Source: Nocardia jejuensis NBRC 103114 (GTDB taxonomy: Bacteria; Actinomycetota; Actinomycetes; Mycobacteriales; Mycobacteriaceae). Taken from it: a stretch of 64,000 bases of DNA. Each line of letters begins with the position of its first letter. Position 1 is the first letter of the stretch. The translations under genes and the position numbers were made by a program. The notes beneath the pieces were generated by a model. The model searched no databases and was not told where the DNA came from. It was given only the letters and a program-made list of their open reading frames with translations. This document shows, piece after piece, positions 1 through 8,676 of the stretch. The stretch covers positions 124,001 to 188,000 of the forward strand of contig NZ_BDBU01000018.1 in NCBI RefSeq assembly GCF_001613145.1. Direction: 5' to 3'.

Positions 1-2588
1 GTCGCGGCCACCAGACGCTCGAGCGTCAGGCCGACCGGCTCGCGCAGCGCGCGCTCGGGCACCGGCTCGCGCAGCCACTCACGCAGCAGGGTCGTGATGA
101 TCGTGACGGTGTCCGCCGGGCGCTGCTGTGCGAGGAAGATCCGGAACACCGCGGCTTCGAGCTCCGGGGTGCGCTCCAGATCGGTGACGCCGTAATGCCC
201 GAGCGCCTTGGTGAGCTTGGCCTGGTACGCCGCCGGCAGACCGGCCCGCTCCACATCCAGGCTCTGCAGGTAGGTGTGGAAGTACTCGCGGGCACTGTGG
301 ACGTGGCTCTGACCGCCGTCCTCCTCCCACGAGCGGTTATGGCTCAGCTCGGCGAGATCGGCGAAGACCTCGAGCAGGCTGAGTTCCTCCGCGAGCGGGC
401 GGCGGTTGTCGGCGACGGCGTCGCGGCGGATGGCGAGGTAGTCCTCGACCACGCGGCGGTCGTCGTGCGGGTCGACGTCGAAGCCGAGCAGCAGGCTGCG
501 CAGATCCTGCTGGCCGCGCGCGATGCGAATGTGCGCCTGCACGGGCGCGACCTCGTCGGCCAGGTCCAGCTCGACCGCTCCGGCCGCCGCGTCCTCGGTG
601 TCCGCGCCGTCCTCGACGATCGGTTCCAGGCGCATCAGCGGTGCGCCGGTCTCGACCTGGGTGCCGACCGAGACGCCGCATTCCTTCAGACGAGCCCGGA
701 ACGGTGCGCGCAGAACGGTTTCCATCTTCATGCTCTCGAGCACGAGCACCGGTGCGCCGGCCTCGACCTCGTCGCCGACCTGCAGCGGGGTCGCCACGAC
801 CAGCGCGGGCGCGGGGGAGCGCACGACGCCACCCTCGTCACGGCTGATGCGGTGCGTGACGCCGTCGACGTCGACCACGTGCATGGCGCCGTGGGTGCCG
901 GTGATCAGGCGGTAGCGCGCGCCGTTGACGACGATCTGACCGGCATGCCGGTCGAAACGCTCGAGATCGACGTCCGCGGTGCGGATATCGCCGCCCGCCT
1001 CGACCCCGACGCGGAAGCGGTGCGCGCCGATGCGGGCCACGCGCACGCGGTAGCCGACGCCGCGCAGTTTCAGATCGCGCGGGCGGCCGCTCTCGTGCTG
1101 CACCTGCGGGCGGCCACCGGCGGCGGTGGAGAGCAGCCGGTGTCGTTCGACGCTCTCCTCTTCCTCGTACGCGTCGATGGCGGCGGCGGCCAGCGCGATG
1201 GTGGAGTGCTTGTGCGAGACCAGCCGGCCCTCGCCGCGCACGCGGTCGATCCAGCCGGTGTCGGCGCTGGCGTCGAGCACCTCGGGCTGGATCAGCAGGT
1301 CGAGCACGAAGCTCTTGTTGGTCGCGCCACCCTCGATCACCACGCGGGTCTCGGTCATGGCGCGACGCAAACGGCCGAGGGCCTCTTCACGATTGCGGCC
1401 GTAGGCGATGATCTTGGCGATCATGGAGTCGAAGTCGGCGGGGATGGTGTCACCCTCGCTGACGCCGGTGTCGACGCGAATGCCCGGGCCCGCGGGCAGA
1501 TCCAGGCGCGCGATGCGACCCGGGGCGGGTGCGAAGTCGCGGTCCGGATCCTCGGCGTTGAGGCGGGCCTCGATGGCGTGGCCGCGCTCGACCGGGGGCG
1601 TGCCCTCGAGCCGGCCGCCCTCGGCCACGTGCAGCTGCGCGCGAACCAGGTCGAAACCGGTGGTGGACTCGGTGATCGGATGCTCGACCTGCAGGCGGGT
1701 GTTCACCTCGAGGAAGGCGAACTGCTTGTCACCCGGGTGGTAGAGGAATTCCACGGTGGCCGCGCCGCGGTAATCGACCGCGATCGCGAGCCGCTCGGCC
1801 GAGGCCTTGAGATCCGCGGACTGCTCGGCGGACAGCACCGGCGACGCGGATTCCTCGATGACCTTCTGATTGCGGCGCTGCACCGAGCAGTCGCGCACGC
1901 CGAGCGCCCACGCGGTGCCCTGACCGTCCGCGATCACCTGGACCTCGACGTGGCGCGCGCCCGTGACCAGGCGCTCGAGGAAGACCACGCCACTGCCGAA
2001 GGCGCGGGCGGCTTCCTGGCGGGTGCGCTCGTAGGCATCGACGAGGTCGGCCTCGTTGCTGACCATGCGAATGCCGCGTCCGCCGCCGCCGGCGGTCGCC
2101 TTGAGCATCAGGGGGTAGCCGATCGAGGCGGCCGACTCGATGGCCTCCTCCACGGTCTCGACGCCGCCGCGGCTCCAGGGCGCGACCGGGACGCCGACCT
2201 CTTCGGCGATCAGCTTCGCGCCGATCTTGTCACCCAGCTTGCGCATGGCATCCGGGCTCGGGCCGATGAAGGTGACGCCGATCTGCGCGCAGAGTTCGGC
2301 GAACGCCGGATCCTCCGCGACGAATCCCCAACCGACCCAGGCGGAGTCGGCCTCGGTCTCGAGCAGGGCTTTTTCGAGAAGTTTGAGATCCAGATACGGA
2401 CGTGCGGACGCCGCACCGAGGTCGTAGGCGATATCGGCCTCGCGCACGAACGTCGCGTTCCGATCGACATCGGTATAGAGGGCGACGGTTTCAATCGTGC
2501 GACCGGTTTCCGCTGCCAGATCTCGGGCTGCGTGGATGAGGCGCATGGCGGCCTCACCCCGGTTCACGATGGCGATGCGGCTCAACAC
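1..2588 (-). CDS. Fused biotin-dependent acyl-CoA carboxylase (BC-BCCP-central domain), 5' part; continues past the left edge
   Basis: The visible 862 codons encode an ATP-grasp biotin carboxylase (N-terminal RIAIVNRGEAA, glycine-rich ATAGGGGRGIR loop, and FLEVNTRLQVEHPITE signature), then a biotin carrier domain with ESMKME, where the biotinylated lysine is about residue 621. After it comes a helical segment (about residues 680-862) resembling the central region of large eukaryotic-type acetyl-CoA carboxylases. The carboxyltransferase part would lie beyond the left edge. Family knowledge: actinobacteria carry a very long single-chain carboxylase of this design, usually labelled fused acetyl/propionyl-CoA carboxylase. 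It carboxylates an acyl-CoA with bicarbonate and ATP in the cytosol; the substrate cannot be read from this part. The start GTG at 2588 follows GGAAGGAG at seven bases; TTG at 2585 is an alternative. Confidence 0.9.
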   Translation of the reverse strand, partial: MLSRIAIVNRGEAAMRLIHAARDLAAETGRTIETVALYTDVDRNATFVREADIAYDLGAASARPYLDLKLLEKALLETEADSAWVGWGFVAEDPAFAELCAQIGVTFIGPSPDAMRKLGDKIGAKLIAEEVGVPVAPWSRGGVETVEEAIESAASIGYPLMLKATAGGGGRGIRMVSNEADLVDAYERTRQEAARAFGSGVVFLERLVTGARHVEVQVIADGQGTAWALGVRDCSVQRRNQKVIEESASPVLSAEQSADLKASAERLAIAVDYRGAATVEFLYHPGDKQFAFLEVNTRLQVEHPITESTTGFDLVRAQLHVAEGGRLEGTPPVERGHAIEARLNAEDPDRDFAPAPGRIARLDLPAGPGIRVDTGVSEGDTIPADFDSMIAKIIAYGRNREEALGRLRRAMTETRVVIEGGATNKSFVLDLLIQPEVLDASADTGWIDRVRGEGRLVSHKHSTIALAAAAIDAYEEEESVERHRLLSTAAGGRPQVQHESGRPRDLKLRGVGYRVRVARIGAHRFRVGVEAGGDIRTADVDLERFDRHAGQIVVNGARYRLITGTHGAMHVVDVDGVTHRISRDEGGVVRSPAPALVVATPLQVGDEVEAGAPVLVLESMKMETVLRAPFRARLKECGVSVGTQVETGAPLMRLEPIVEDGADTEDAAAGAVELDLADEVAPVQAHIRIARGQQDLRSLLLGFDVDPHDDRRVVEDYLAIRRDAVADNRRPLAEELSLLEVFADLAELSHNRSWEEDGGQSHVHSAREYFHTYLQSLDVERAGLPAAYQAKLTKALGHYGVTDLERTPELEAAVFRIFLAQQRPADTVTIITTLLREWLREPVPERALREPVGLTLERLVAA

Positions 2589-2964
2589 TCGCCGGCTCCT
2601 TCCACTGCACTGGGCCCGGTAGGGCAGGGTTGTGACAACGCGTTGCGCGTAGTCTGCACCTCTATCGCGCGCGGGTACACAGCGTTCCGGGGTTACTGGC
2701 ACGTATCGTGGGAAATACCTCACGTGTGGGTTGACAATGGTGCGAGAATTCCCCGTTCGTTCGGCTGCTCGTGGTCCGACGGTGCGTCGAGGAAGGTAGT
2801 CCGAACGCGGCGGGGGCCTCTGTCGTTGCCCGGCGCTTGCCGGATACATTGACCCGCAAGGTTTCTCTTGTACTCCAGGCTCGTCACGGCGAGCCGTGTC
2901 CGATTCGGCGGGGATGTTCGAGCTTCTCCCGGATGCTCACGCCGCAGTGTGGGAGGTGATCTGT
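2589..2964. other. Divergent intergenic region, 376 bp
   Basis: This gap separates the carboxylase gene from the rightward gene pair and must hold promoters for both. A TTGACA hexamer lies at 2731-2736 and a TTGACC hexamer at 2849-2854, but neither has a convincing -10 box at the right spacing. No further gene is apparent. Confidence 0.4.
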
Positions 2965-3324
2965 GTGCCTGACATTCTCGAAGTACTGCACGCTCGTTGC
3001 GCCGAGATCGCGGGCGACGCGATCCTCTCGGGTGAGGAGCACCCGAACCTCACACTGACCACTCACGAGGTCGAGGATCTGCTGAATCTGATCGCCGATC
3101 TGCATCACCGGTACGGAGAACTGGACCTGGGCTACCACGATCTCGACGATCGGTACGAGACTCTGCGGCAGGCGGCGGGCAAGGCGGCGCTGTCACTGGA
3201 ACGCATACGCGCCGCGCTGGAGCAGCGGTCGGCGCATCCGGAAGCCACCGCGCGGCAGGCATTGACGATCGCACGGTACGCGGCGGAGAACCTGGCGGAC
3301 GCCGGGGTGATCGCGGAGGGATGA
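2965..3324 (+). CDS. Conserved hypothetical protein, 119 aa, translationally coupled to the metal-receptor-like gene
   Basis: I do not recognise the family. The protein is acidic and predicted mainly helical, with no signal peptide or membrane segment; the middle (about residues 28-75) is rich in Asp, His and Leu and could be a coiled coil. GTG at 2965 is chosen because an almost perfect ribosome-binding site, GGGAGGTGAT, ends four bases before it; an in-frame ATG at 2896 has no such site. Its stop overlaps the next start as ATGA (3321-3324), so the two proteins are probably made together. Confidence 0.7.
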   Translation: MPDILEVLHARCAEIAGDAILSGEEHPNLTLTTHEVEDLLNLIADLHHRYGELDLGYHDLDDRYETLRQAAGKAALSLERIRAALEQRSAHPEATARQALTIARYAAENLADAGVIAEG

Positions 3325-4094
3325 ATTCGTTCGACGATCTCGGTGCGGCCGTTGCCCTTCCACGGCCGGTGCGCCGGGTCGTATCCCTGGTGCCGTCACT
3401 GACCGAGGCGATCGCGATGAGTTGCCCGGGTGTGCTGGTCGGTGCGACGCAATGGTGCACGCACCCCGGTGATCTGGAGGTTGCTCGCGTGCGCGGCACC
3501 AAGAATCCGAATTGTCGGGAAATCGTCTCGATCGCACCGGATCTGGTGGTGTGCAACGAGGAGGAGAATCGGCGGATCGACGTCGAGCGGCTGCGGGATG
3601 CGGGAATCGCGGTGTGGGTGACCAGGATCCGCACCCTGGACGAGGCGTTCGCGTCCATGACCAGGTTGTTCACCGTGGCGCTGAACGTCCCGGCACCGGA
3701 GTGGTTGCGGCAGGCCGAGATCGAATGGGAGGCGCCGCCGTCCGCACCGATGATCGATGCGGTGATTCCGATTTGGCGCGATCCGTGGATGGTCGTCGGA
3801 CGAGACACGTTCACCGGTGACCTCGCGCGCCGTCTCGGCCTGCGGCTGGTTCATCTGGACCGGCCCGGCCGCTACCCGACGGTGTCGCTGGAAGAACTCA
3901 CGGAAGGGGTCTCGCTCGCCGTTCTCCCCGACGAGCCGTATCGCTTCACCGAAACCGATGGGCCCGAGTCGTTCCCGGGCCTACCGGTCGCCCTGGTCGA
4001 AGGTCGCGGCCTCACCTGGTACGGACCTTCGCTCCGTACCTCACGCGGTGTACTGACCCGTCAACTGTCGCGAGCGTTGGGCAACTCCGGGTAG
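3321..4094 (+). CDS. Helical-backbone metal receptor / BtuF-TroA-like protein without signal peptide
   Basis: The 257-residue protein has the fold signature of class III periplasmic binding proteins: an N-terminal RRVVSLVPSLTEAI strand-loop, a middle IAPDLVVCNEEENRR segment, a long connecting helix and a C-terminal lobe ending near the GPSLRTSRGV motif. Such proteins bind cobalamin, haem or metal chelates. No export signal or lipobox is present and no transporter gene is adjacent, so this copy is probably cytosolic and its ligand is unknown. It starts inside the stop of the upstream gene, with GGAGGG directly before ATG, which suggests termination-reinitiation. Confidence 0.75.
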   Translation: MNSFDDLGAAVALPRPVRRVVSLVPSLTEAIAMSCPGVLVGATQWCTHPGDLEVARVRGTKNPNCREIVSIAPDLVVCNEEENRRIDVERLRDAGIAVWVTRIRTLDEAFASMTRLFTVALNVPAPEWLRQAEIEWEAPPSAPMIDAVIPIWRDPWMVVGRDTFTGDLARRLGLRLVHLDRPGRYPTVSLEELTEGVSLAVLPDEPYRFTETDGPESFPGLPVALVEGRGLTWYGPSLRTSRGVLTRQLSRALGNSG

Positions 4095-4101
4095 CTGCGT
4101 C

Positions 4102-4509
4102 TCAGCGCCGGAACACGATCCACCGCATCGCGCTGTACATATAGACGCCCTCACCGAGTCCGCCGAGAATCCGGGCCAGGTGATATTCGACGCCGAGCGC
4201 GGACAGGCCGCTGGTCACACCGAGAATGAAGATCAGATAGTTCACCGCGACCACCACCACGTAGATCGCGACCTGCGGTCCCACCGGTGCGTGCGACGCG
4301 AAATTCAGCGTCCGATTCAACAGATACGCCAGCCCGAACGCGATCACGTAGGCGACGGTGATCGCGACCGGCAACGCCACTCGCAACACCGTGTGCAGCA
4401 GGGTCAGCATCAGCAGATCCGCCGCGAACGTCACCGAACTGACCAGCAGATACCCCACCACGGTCGCCGGCGCCACCCGATCCAACCCGAACGGCAGTCG
4501 TGCGGTCAC
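4102..4509 (-). CDS. GtrA-like membrane protein
   Basis: The protein of about 135 residues has four hydrophobic segments typical of the GtrA family: VVGYLLVSSVTFAADLL, VAITVAYVIAFGLAYLLN, YVVVVAVNYLIFILG and a C-terminal segment. The LNRTLNF motif after the second helix is characteristic. Family members act in flipping or transferring polyprenyl-linked sugars for cell-surface polysaccharides. The start is uncertain: GTG at 4509 gives the usual family length, while GTG at 4575 would add 22 polar residues. No glycosyltransferase is adjacent, so the partner sugar is unknown. Confidence 0.75.
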   Translation of the reverse strand: MTARLPFGLDRVAPATVVGYLLVSSVTFAADLLMLTLLHTVLRVALPVAITVAYVIAFGLAYLLNRTLNFASHAPVGPQVAIYVVVVAVNYLIFILGVTSGLSALGVEYHLARILGGLGEGVYMYSAMRWIVFRR

Positions 4510-4775
4510 CCCTTCGCACAACGCATGGAACCACCGAACCAGGTGAATTCGTTCAGCCCTCGCAACCTCCCGCACCCCTCGAGGGTCGCATCGAAAAGTG
4601 GCATGTAGGTGATCAGTGGGCGAACGATCGTTCGTGAGGTGCCGGGAGTGTGCCGGCGGCTCCGAACCGGCCTGAACCTCCACTCCGAGGACGATTTCGG
4701 CGGGAAACCGTCGGTAGGTGCGCGAAAATGGAGCAGGAGGCCGGGTGGCACCTCCCGCACAACGGACACTCCGCA

Positions 4776-5687
4776 CTAGGCACCACCCACAAGCCGTTGC
4801 AACGACGCACACCCCGGAGGTCCCCAGGTCGCCTTACCCCCGGGGAGGCCGTGAACCCCCGCGTCACCGATGAGCATCCCCGCAAGTGCGCGCAGGACGG
4901 CGTTTCCGCGAGCGCGGCGCAGGGTCGCGGCATCTGCGGTTGGCTGGTAGGCGTCCTGGAAATGATCGTCCGGTCCGTTCGGCAGGAGGATCCAGGCGGA
5001 GGCGAGGTCGCAGGCCGGATCACCGGCGCAGAGATCGCCGAAATCGATCACGCCGCTGATGGTGCCCGCGGTGGTGAGGACGTTGGCCGGGTGCAGGTCG
5101 CCGTGCAGCCAGATGGGCGGACCGTCCCAGACCGGTGCTGCCACAGCGTCTTCCCAGACCGCGCGAACCGCGTCCGGGGCGGGGACGAGCCCCTTGCCGG
5201 TAGTCGAGGCGAGCAGTTTCTCGAAACCGCTCGAATACCGCGCCAACGGTCCGCCGCGGTCCCTGCCTGCGGGTGCTTCGCCGGTGGCCGGTTGGTGCAG
5301 CGCGGTCAAGAACGTGGCCAGGATGGCGGCCGACTCGGACCCGTTCGTCACCGGGGCGCGATCGGCGGGTGTGCCCGGCACCCACGTCGTGACGATCCAC
5401 GGGCGCGGGAACCTCTCGGACGGTTCGCCCAGGCGCTGTGGCACCGGGATCGGGAGCGGAAGCCGCGGTGCGATCCCGGGGACCAGGTCATATTCCTTGT
5501 GCAGCAACGCATCCGCGGATTCGGTCGCCCACGGTAGCCGCACGGCGAGCTCATCGCCGACCCGCCAGATCTGGTTGTCCCACCCTCGCGCTCCGAGTCG
5601 CACGGTGAGCCCGGCCAGGTCGGGATGCTGCTCTCGCAACAGATCCCGCACCAACTCCGCAGTGACCTCGATATCGGCGTGTGTCAT
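4776..5687 (-). CDS. Aminoglycoside phosphotransferase (APH) family protein
   Basis: The 303-residue cytosolic protein carries the APH/choline-kinase-like signatures: a nucleotide-binding start around GLTVRLGARGWDNQIWRV, the catalytic loop WLHGDLHPANVL with Asp and Asn, and the metal site VIDFGD. These enzymes transfer phosphate from ATP to a hydroxyl of a small molecule; many chromosomal members are not resistance enzymes, so the substrate is left open. ATG at 5687 is preferred: a TACGTT box (5700-5695) sits seven bases upstream, which suggests a leaderless mRNA. The gap of 266 bp to GtrA holds no clear gene. Confidence 0.8.
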   Translation of the reverse strand: MTHADIEVTAELVRDLLREQHPDLAGLTVRLGARGWDNQIWRVGDELAVRLPWATESADALLHKEYDLVPGIAPRLPLPIPVPQRLGEPSERFPRPWIVTTWVPGTPADRAPVTNGSESAAILATFLTALHQPATGEAPAGRDRGGPLARYSSGFEKLLASTTGKGLVPAPDAVRAVWEDAVAAPVWDGPPIWLHGDLHPANVLTTAGTISGVIDFGDLCAGDPACDLASAWILLPNGPDDHFQDAYQPTADAATLRRARGNAVLRALAGMLIGDAGVHGLPGGKATWGPPGCASLQRLVGGA

Positions 5688-5797
5688 GAGAACCAACGTA
5701 ATCAGGGCACCGTTACCAGCGGCTCACTCATAGACGCGCTCGATCGCCGGAAGTGCTTGTCGCGATGCGGGTTCGGACGGGGCGGTCGTGGAAGTCG

Positions 5798-6586
5798 TTA
5801 CGGAAGGATCGAGTCGACGTAGCCGCCGTCGACGCGCAGGGCGCCCCCGGTGGTGGCGGAGGCGAAGGAAGAACTGAGATAGACCACCATATTGGCGATT
5901 TCTTCCGGTTCGATCAAGCGCTGGATCAGCGATTGCGGGCGGTGCGTGCGCATGAATTCGCGCTGAGCCTGATCCCAGGGGAGGGTGCGGTCCACGAGTT
6001 GGTAGACGAAGTCCTCGACACCGGCGGTGTGGGTCGGGCCCGCGATGACGGAGTTGACCGTGACCCCGGTTCCGGCGGCGGCCTTGGCGAAGCCGCGGGA
6101 CACCGAGAGCAGGGCGGTCTTGGAGACTCCGTAGTGGATCATCTCCTCGGGAATCACCACGGCCGAGTCACTGGCGATCTGAATCGCGCGCCCCCAGCCC
6201 CGCTCGATCATGCCGGGCAGGTAGGCGCGCAGCAATCGCGTCGCCGCGAGCACATTGACCTCGAGCATCGTGCTCCACTGCTCGTCGGTGATCTCGAATG
6301 CGGGCACCGCCCCGAAGATTCCGAGGTTGTTCACCAGAACATCCACGGCGGGAAGCTCTTTCACCAGCCGATCGACTCCGGCGGCGGAGGCGACATCGGC
6401 CGTCAGCCCGGAGGCGTCCGCCCCGGTCGCCCGCAGTTCCGCCACCGCCTTCTCGACGCGGTCGGGCGTGCGCCCGTTCACCACGACCCGAGCTCCGCTG
6501 CCCGCCAGCCCCGCGGCGATGGCCAGCCCGATGCCCTGGGTGGAGCCGGTGACGAGTGCGGTCTTGCCGGTCAGATCGATCTTCAC
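5798..6586 (-). CDS. Short-chain dehydrogenase/reductase (SDR)
   Basis: This is a classical SDR of 262 residues, close to the family norm. It has the cofactor motif TGSTQGIG near the N-terminus, NNLG after the fourth strand, and the catalytic Ser-Tyr-Lys set seen in ASDSAVV followed by HYGVSK. The basic Arg after the second strand (VNGRTP) suggests NADP. The C-terminus GGALRVDGGYV is the usual SDR ending. GTG at 6586 is chosen because GGGAG stands eight bases before it. The substrate cannot be deduced. Confidence 0.85.
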   Translation of the reverse strand: MKIDLTGKTALVTGSTQGIGLAIAAGLAGSGARVVVNGRTPDRVEKAVAELRATGADASGLTADVASAAGVDRLVKELPAVDVLVNNLGIFGAVPAFEITDEQWSTMLEVNVLAATRLLRAYLPGMIERGWGRAIQIASDSAVVIPEEMIHYGVSKTALLSVSRGFAKAAAGTGVTVNSVIAGPTHTAGVEDFVYQLVDRTLPWDQAQREFMRTHRPQSLIQRLIEPEEIANMVVYLSSSFASATTGGALRVDGGYVDSILP

Positions 6587-6712
6587 GAGCGTGACTCCCT
6601 CGCAGTTGGGGGACCGCACGGGTGCACGGCGGGTGTGTCCATCGCCGCCGAGTCTATTGTCGCGGCCGGATCAGCTCCCGGATGTGATCCGCGAACCGCA
6701 CCGCGAGTCTCG

Positions 6713-6946
6713 CTACAGCAGTTCGACCTCGTCGAATCCGACCGTCAGCTGATGCCGTCGCTCTCGCAGCACGTTGCCCTCGCGATGGGTGAGGCCCTCG
6801 CTGAAGTCGATGCGCAGCTCGGCGTTTCGGATGTCGACTTCGCGGACGACGCCGCAGACTCCGACGAAGGGGCCCTCCGGGAAGTGGATGACATCGCCGG
6901 GCGCGTATTCGGTGGATCCCACGCGGCCACTGTAATCGACCCGCAT
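6713..6946 (-). CDS. Stand-alone KOW-domain protein (NusG C-terminal-like), 77 aa
   Basis: The sequence GDVIHFPEGPFVGVCGVVREVD matches the start of a KOW domain as in NusG (usually GDxVxVxxGPFxGxxGxV), and the end GFDEVELL resembles the end of the NusG KOW region. The NusG N-terminal domain is missing and the whole protein is 77 residues. KOW domains bind RNA, ribosomal protein S10 or Rho. A role in transcription or translation is therefore possible but is inferred from the fold alone. No strong ribosome-binding site precedes ATG 6946. It lies 126 bp upstream of the SDR on the same strand. Confidence 0.6.
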   Translation of the reverse strand: MRVDYSGRVGSTEYAPGDVIHFPEGPFVGVCGVVREVDIRNAELRIDFSEGLTHREGNVLRERRHQLTVGFDEVELL

Positions 6947-7028
6947 TGCCGTGGATGCGCTGTCGCGCGGAAGCGCCGGGTTTCCTGCGTCGACGCGAAT
7001 TGCCCAGCCGGGTAGACGAATTCGCTCG

Positions 7029-7059
7029 TTGACGCGCCTGTCTAAGCGGTTTAGCTTAG
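7029..7059 (+). promoter_or_regulatory. Promoter with overlapping operator for the P450 gene
   Basis: TTGACG (7029-7034) and TAGCTT (7052-7057) are separated by 17 bp, as in a housekeeping promoter. A perfect inverted repeat, CTAAGC-N6-GCTTAG (7042-7059), covers the spacer and the -10 box, so a repressor bound here would block transcription of the P450. Confidence 0.6.
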
Positions 7060-7114
7060 CTAGAGAAACGATTCACCCGTGAGGGGCCCGCTCGACACCT
7101 GAGGGGAGAGCGCG

Positions 7115-8317
7115 ATGACCACCGACTTCGAGGTGCGGAACTATCCATTCGGCGCACCGGTTCGTCTCGACATCCATCCGCTGCTGGCGCGGCTGCGGCG
7201 TGAGGAACCGGTAGCGCGGATCCGCCTGCCCTACGGTGGGGACGGCTGGCTGATCACCCGCTACGACGACGTCCGCCAGGTGCTGGCCGATCCGCGTTTC
7301 AGCCGGGCGAGGGCAGTCGGTCGGGAGGATGTTCCCCGTGCGACACCCGAACCGCCACGTCCGGATTCGCTGCTCAGCATGGATCCGCCGGAACACACTC
7401 GATTGCGCAAACTGGTCGCCAAAGCCTTCACCGGCCGGCGGGTCCAGCAATTGCGTCCGCGCGCCCAGCAGATAGTGGACGAGCGGCTGGACGCGATCGA
7501 GAGGGCCGGTGCGCCCGCGGATATCGTGCGGGACTTCGCATTACCGCTGCCTGTCACCGTGATCTGCGAAATGCTCGGCGTGCCCGCCGACGAGCAGCAT
7601 CGCTTCCGGGATTTCTCGGATGCGATTCTGTCGACCACCGCCTACACCCGCGAGCAGATCACCGCCGCTCGCGCCGAGCTGGAAAAGTATCTGGCGGAGT
7701 TGGTCGCGCACCGCCGCGTCGAACCCACCGGTGATCTGCTGGGCGCTCTCGTCGAGGCGCGCGACAACGGCGACCGCCTCAGCGAAACCGAACTCGTCAA
7801 CCTCGGCATCGGAATCCTCATCGCGGGACACGAGACCACGGCCAACCAGATCGCCAACTTCACCTACGTGCTTCTCACCGAGCCCGAGCAGTGGGATCTG
7901 TTGCGGCGCAATCTCGATCTACTGCCGTCCGCCCTCGAGGAGCTACTCCGCCACGTTCAGCTCGGCTCCGGCGGCGCGTTCGCCCGAATAGCCACCGAGG
8001 ACGTGGAACTCAGCGGCATCACGATCCGAGCCGGCGAGGCGGTGTTCGTCAACACCCAGTCCGCCAACCGCGACGACTCCGTCTTCACCGATCCCGAACA
8101 TCTCGACCTGACCCGAATCGACAACCCCCACATGGCATTCGGCCACGGCGCCCACCACTGCCTCGGCGCCCAACTCGCCCGCCTCGAACTCCAGGTGGCG
8201 ATGGGTACCCTGCTGCGCCGCTTCCCGACCCTGCGGCTGGCGATACCGGTCGACGAGGTGCCCTGGAAGACGGGCCTACTCGTTCGCGGTCCCGAGGCGC
8301 TGCCTGTCGCCTGGTAG
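7115..8317 (+). CDS. Cytochrome P450
   Basis: A soluble bacterial-type P450 of 400 residues. Visible landmarks are MDPPEHTRLRKL (helix C region), the I-helix oxygen-activation motif AGHETT, EELLR in helix K and the haem loop FGHGAHHCLG, with the thiolate Cys at about residue 349. It should monooxygenate a small hydrophobic substrate using electrons from a ferredoxin or flavodoxin partner; none is encoded nearby. GGGGAGAG lies before ATG 7115 and a promoter with an operator lies about 60 bp upstream. The substrate is unknown. Confidence 0.95.
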   Translation: MTTDFEVRNYPFGAPVRLDIHPLLARLRREEPVARIRLPYGGDGWLITRYDDVRQVLADPRFSRARAVGREDVPRATPEPPRPDSLLSMDPPEHTRLRKLVAKAFTGRRVQQLRPRAQQIVDERLDAIERAGAPADIVRDFALPLPVTVICEMLGVPADEQHRFRDFSDAILSTTAYTREQITAARAELEKYLAELVAHRRVEPTGDLLGALVEARDNGDRLSETELVNLGIGILIAGHETTANQIANFTYVLLTEPEQWDLLRRNLDLLPSALEELLRHVQLGSGGAFARIATEDVELSGITIRAGEAVFVNTQSANRDDSVFTDPEHLDLTRIDNPHMAFGHGAHHCLGAQLARLELQVAMGTLLRRFPTLRLAIPVDEVPWKTGLLVRGPEALPVAW

Positions 8318-8334
8318 GGCGCAGGGGAGAAGCA

Positions 8335-8676
8335 TCACGTGGCCGGGAGGGCGTCTCCCGGAAAGCCGTGACACGGATGCACCTCGACGGTCATCATCGC
8401 GGCTCGCACGCAAGGATCCTCGCTCATGATCTCCGCGGCCGCGTCGGCCGACACCGTCATGATCGCCACGCCCGCCACCGAGTCCGAGGCGACCGGGCAC
8501 AGCACGGCGATCACTCCGTCCGCACGCAATGACACCATTCGTCGCTGGTGTTCGAGTTCGATCGAGTCCGCGTCGGACCTTCCGCGTTCCGGACCCCACC
8601 GCAGCAGCGCCAGACTGAACGGTTTCGCGGTCGCCGCCAGAGCCTGAATCTGCTCATCGGTCACCGTCGTGCCCAT
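8335..8676 (-). CDS. YCII-related domain protein
   Basis: The 113-residue protein resembles the ferredoxin-like YCII fold: a Phe-Ser-Leu-Ala-Leu-Leu-Arg opening strand, the helix LEHQRRMVSLRADGVIAV and the AEIMSEDPCVRAAMMTVEVHP ending. The conserved His of many YCII proteins is placed at EHQRR. Their biochemical role is mostly unknown. GGGAGG stands five bases before ATG 8676. It is convergent with the P450 gene with only 17 bp between stops. Confidence 0.7.
   Translation of the reverse strand: MGTTVTDEQIQALAATAKPFSLALLRWGPERGRSDADSIELEHQRRMVSLRADGVIAVLCPVASDSVAGVAIMTVSADAAAEIMSEDPCVRAAMMTVEVHPCHGFPGDALPAT

Noticed and set aside
195..2852. Very long open frame on the plus strand (885 codons)
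   Set aside because: It lies antisense to the carboxylase, encodes repetitive Arg/Asp/Gly/Ala-rich sequence without any domain, and is the usual high-GC shadow of a true gene.
4776..5687. True aminoglycoside resistance gene
   Set aside because: The HGD and DFGD motifs are shared by the whole APH/choline-kinase superfamily. Nothing in the sequence or neighbourhood indicates an antibiotic substrate.
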